Assembly: GCA_024036415.1 (NCBI GenBank)
Contig: JAMWET010006979.1
Span: 1,251,001-1,315,000 of the forward strand
DNA from: Prochilodus magdalenae
Taxonomy: Eukaryota; Chordata; Actinopteri; Characiformes; Prochilodontidae
Length of the DNA: 64,000 nt
Direction: 5' to 3'
The notes under the pieces were generated by a model. That model made no database searches and was not told the origin of the DNA. It worked only from the letters and a program-made list of their open reading frames with translations. The position numbers were made by a program, and so were the translations under genes. Of the stretch, positions 62,178-64,000 are shown in pieces. Numbering within the stretch: position 1 is the stretch's first letter; every line of letters starts with the position of its first letter.

Positions 62178-62744
62178 TCTGGATCTCTCTGCTGTGTGGC
62201 TGACTCCCCCCTTCCATCCTCCATCATCATGTCTCCAGTTTACTCCTCTCCCAAATACACTGGCTCCACCCTGCTCAGCCCTTTCCGCCCTTATGATCCA
62301 TACGACCCCTCCCTGAGCTACATCTCCCGCGGCCATCCTCAGCCCTCCCGGTACTCGCCTTCCACCTCCCGCTACCTCACTCCTGGCTCCTGCCTGGCAA
62401 GAGTATCCCTCTCTCTCCCCCAGGAGCCAGAGCGGGGACGGGCCATCCCTCGCGGTGACCCTCGGGCCACCCGCCGCAGCGAGAGCTCCAGCCGGATGCA
62501 GGTCAAAGCTCCAGTCACACGGACAAACGGGCTGAGAGGTTGGCCTCCCTCACAGACTGGGTTCCCCGCTACCTCACCCCTGTCAAGGTGGCGTCGGTCA
62601 GTCAGCCAGTCAGACCTGGCCCAGGAGATGGCCACATTGGAACTGTGCGAACACGGGGAGGTGGAGAGAGGAGCATATCCAACCAGAGAGAATGCAGGCA
62701 CGGCACGTACAACCTGCTCAGGGCCATTCTACTGGAGCGTAGAG
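62178..62744 (+). CDS. First coding exon of an unidentified gene, partial (USP2-like suggested)
   Basis: Acceptor TTCTAACAG at 62177; ATG at 62229; donor AGAG/GTGGGT at 62745. Codes 172 residues, low-complexity and rich in Ser, Pro, Arg and Tyr at the start (MSPVYSSPKYTGSTLLSP), with RRSVSQSDLAQE near residues 132-143. USP2 long isoforms have a Ser/Tyr-rich N-end with SQSDLA, which suggests a fish Usp2, but no catalytic part is in view. From about 62522 a second frame (ERLASLTDWVPRYLTP) is also open, so the exact frame near the end is not certain. The gene continues beyond the window. Confidence 0.5.
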
Positions 62745-64000
62745 GTGGGTCCAGCCTGACTACAAAAACATAGCAATGCCAACAAACTTTCCACACCCAT
62801 CAATTCTTCATTCTCCTTCATGGTTTCTTGGTAAATGGCCACTGGTTGTCAAGGCGCCATCATGGGTGTATCAGCCACGCACAGACACTGTTCCAGCTAT
62901 GGCTTTGTTTCTAAACTGACTTCACTTTTAAAATAAAAAGGTCATGTATCAGTTCAGGTGATTTTCCCAGAACAGCCAAGATCTGTTTAGGAATCCTTGT
63001 TTTTACGACTGTAGTACATTTTTAGTTATCCAATCAGTCGTAGTGTTCTTGGTGGGTGAAAAAAGTCTGTTGATTTATTGTGTTTATTTAATGCTTTATG
63101 AATATATACGCTCACTTAGTTGAATATTGAAAATAGTAGTTTAAGAGCACAAAGGTTCAGTCATGGCATTAGTCATGCAGTGCTCTTAGAACTGAGAAAC
63201 AAAGTAAACTGCCGTTGCAAGTACAATTTAAAATATGATTTCCCGTGTAAAAACGTTTGTAGTTGTTCAAACCTTAGGTAATTAAAGTTACTGAAGTGAA
63301 TTAAACAACTTTTAGGAGAAAATATGGCCTTTAAAAAAATATATAAATATGTTGTGGACAGCCCTTGTCCAGGTACAAGAAATAGCTAACCAGCCACAAC
63401 TGTTGCCCCAGGTTGATGCTGATGTCAGTGCAACTGACACAAATCTAACACTGCTGTATTTTCACACATACTTCTTTTTTACACATACATTCTTAAAAAA
63501 GAAAATGCATAACACAACATAATCATGCCACATATACAATAGTGTGTTGTTTGTAAAGTTTGGTTTTATGTAGTTGAATGACAAATGCATTACATTTCTA
63601 TTTAAATAGACATTAAGAACAAGCTATGTCAGGATTAAAAACAAGTCAGAATTCAAAATGAAAACACATTACACAAAATGTTAAACAATTTGTCAACACT
63701 TTAATTATTGAGCCTGTCCACTCTGGCTTTTTTATAACTTATTATTATAGCTACTTCTTTTTGTAGTAGCGTACTGACACCTACAAATCCTTTCAGGTCC
63801 ATAGTGTTAAGCTTTTTAAGAGAAATCTGCAAGGAGGTGTTTGACTACACCTCCAACCTTAAAGTCTGAGAAAGTGATTGCTTTTTCTCCATTACATAAT
63901 CCAGACAAGCTGAAACACGTTCAGTGATGTGGTCATTCAATTGGTATCAGAACAACAGCAAGTTTGTTTAATTAGCAAATTCTCTTCTTGTTTTGTAATG
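62745..64000. other. Intron 2 of the third gene to the window end
   Basis: AT-rich with no exon that I could support. Confidence 0.5.

Noticed and set aside
62372..62701. 109-residue minus-strand frame opposite the third gene's exon
   Set aside because: Shadow of a GC-rich coding exon; no splice context or family match.

Overview
The window is a piece of vertebrate chromosome, almost certainly from a ray-finned fish. Genes are split by GT-AG introns of 70 bases to 8 kb. Intronic DNA is AT-rich and full of fish-type repeats (Tc1-like transposase relics, tRNA-derived SINEs, fold-back MITEs, a LINE 3' end, long CT, CA, TA and GATA-type microsatellites). The repeat style would fit an otophysan fish such as a catfish or characin, but that is an impression, not a proof. 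There is no bacterial-type operon, phage or CRISPR array.

Two complete protein genes and the start of a third lie on the + strand. (1) tbcel, tubulin-folding cofactor E-like: a noncoding first exon at the left edge and seven coding exons (5578-22487), 427 codons. (2) tecta, alpha-tectorin: 25 coding exons (33376-56067) that join in frame into 2213 residues with signal peptide, NIDO, four VWD/C8/TIL repeats, a zona pellucida domain, an EGF-like module and a GPI-type tail. (3) A CpG-rich promoter and noncoding exon near 58.9-59.2 kb, followed by a first coding exon at 62229-62744 of a Ser/Arg/Pro-rich protein that runs out of the window; USP2 is a weak suggestion only. The tbcel-tecta order is the same as on human chromosome 11q23.3.

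The genes do not act in one pathway. Tbcel is a cytosolic regulator of tubulin turnover. Alpha-tectorin is an extracellular matrix protein of the inner ear (tectorial membrane in mammals, otolith tethering in fish).

Regions: 1-23.2 kb tbcel; 23.2-33.4 kb intergenic, with a fold-back element, a SINE, a GC-richer stretch at 26.9-29.8 kb and a possible upstream tecta exon ending at 29734; 33.4-58.6 kb tecta with its long 3' tail; 58.7-64 kb third gene. I found no novel molecular system. The most interesting points are changes inside tecta: a remodelled third VWD domain, a repeat-coded acidic insert, a weakened basic cleavage site, and microsatellites sitting directly on splice sites. Exon limits were set by reading splice sites and phase by eye and by comparison with the human proteins as I remember them; no alignment was run.
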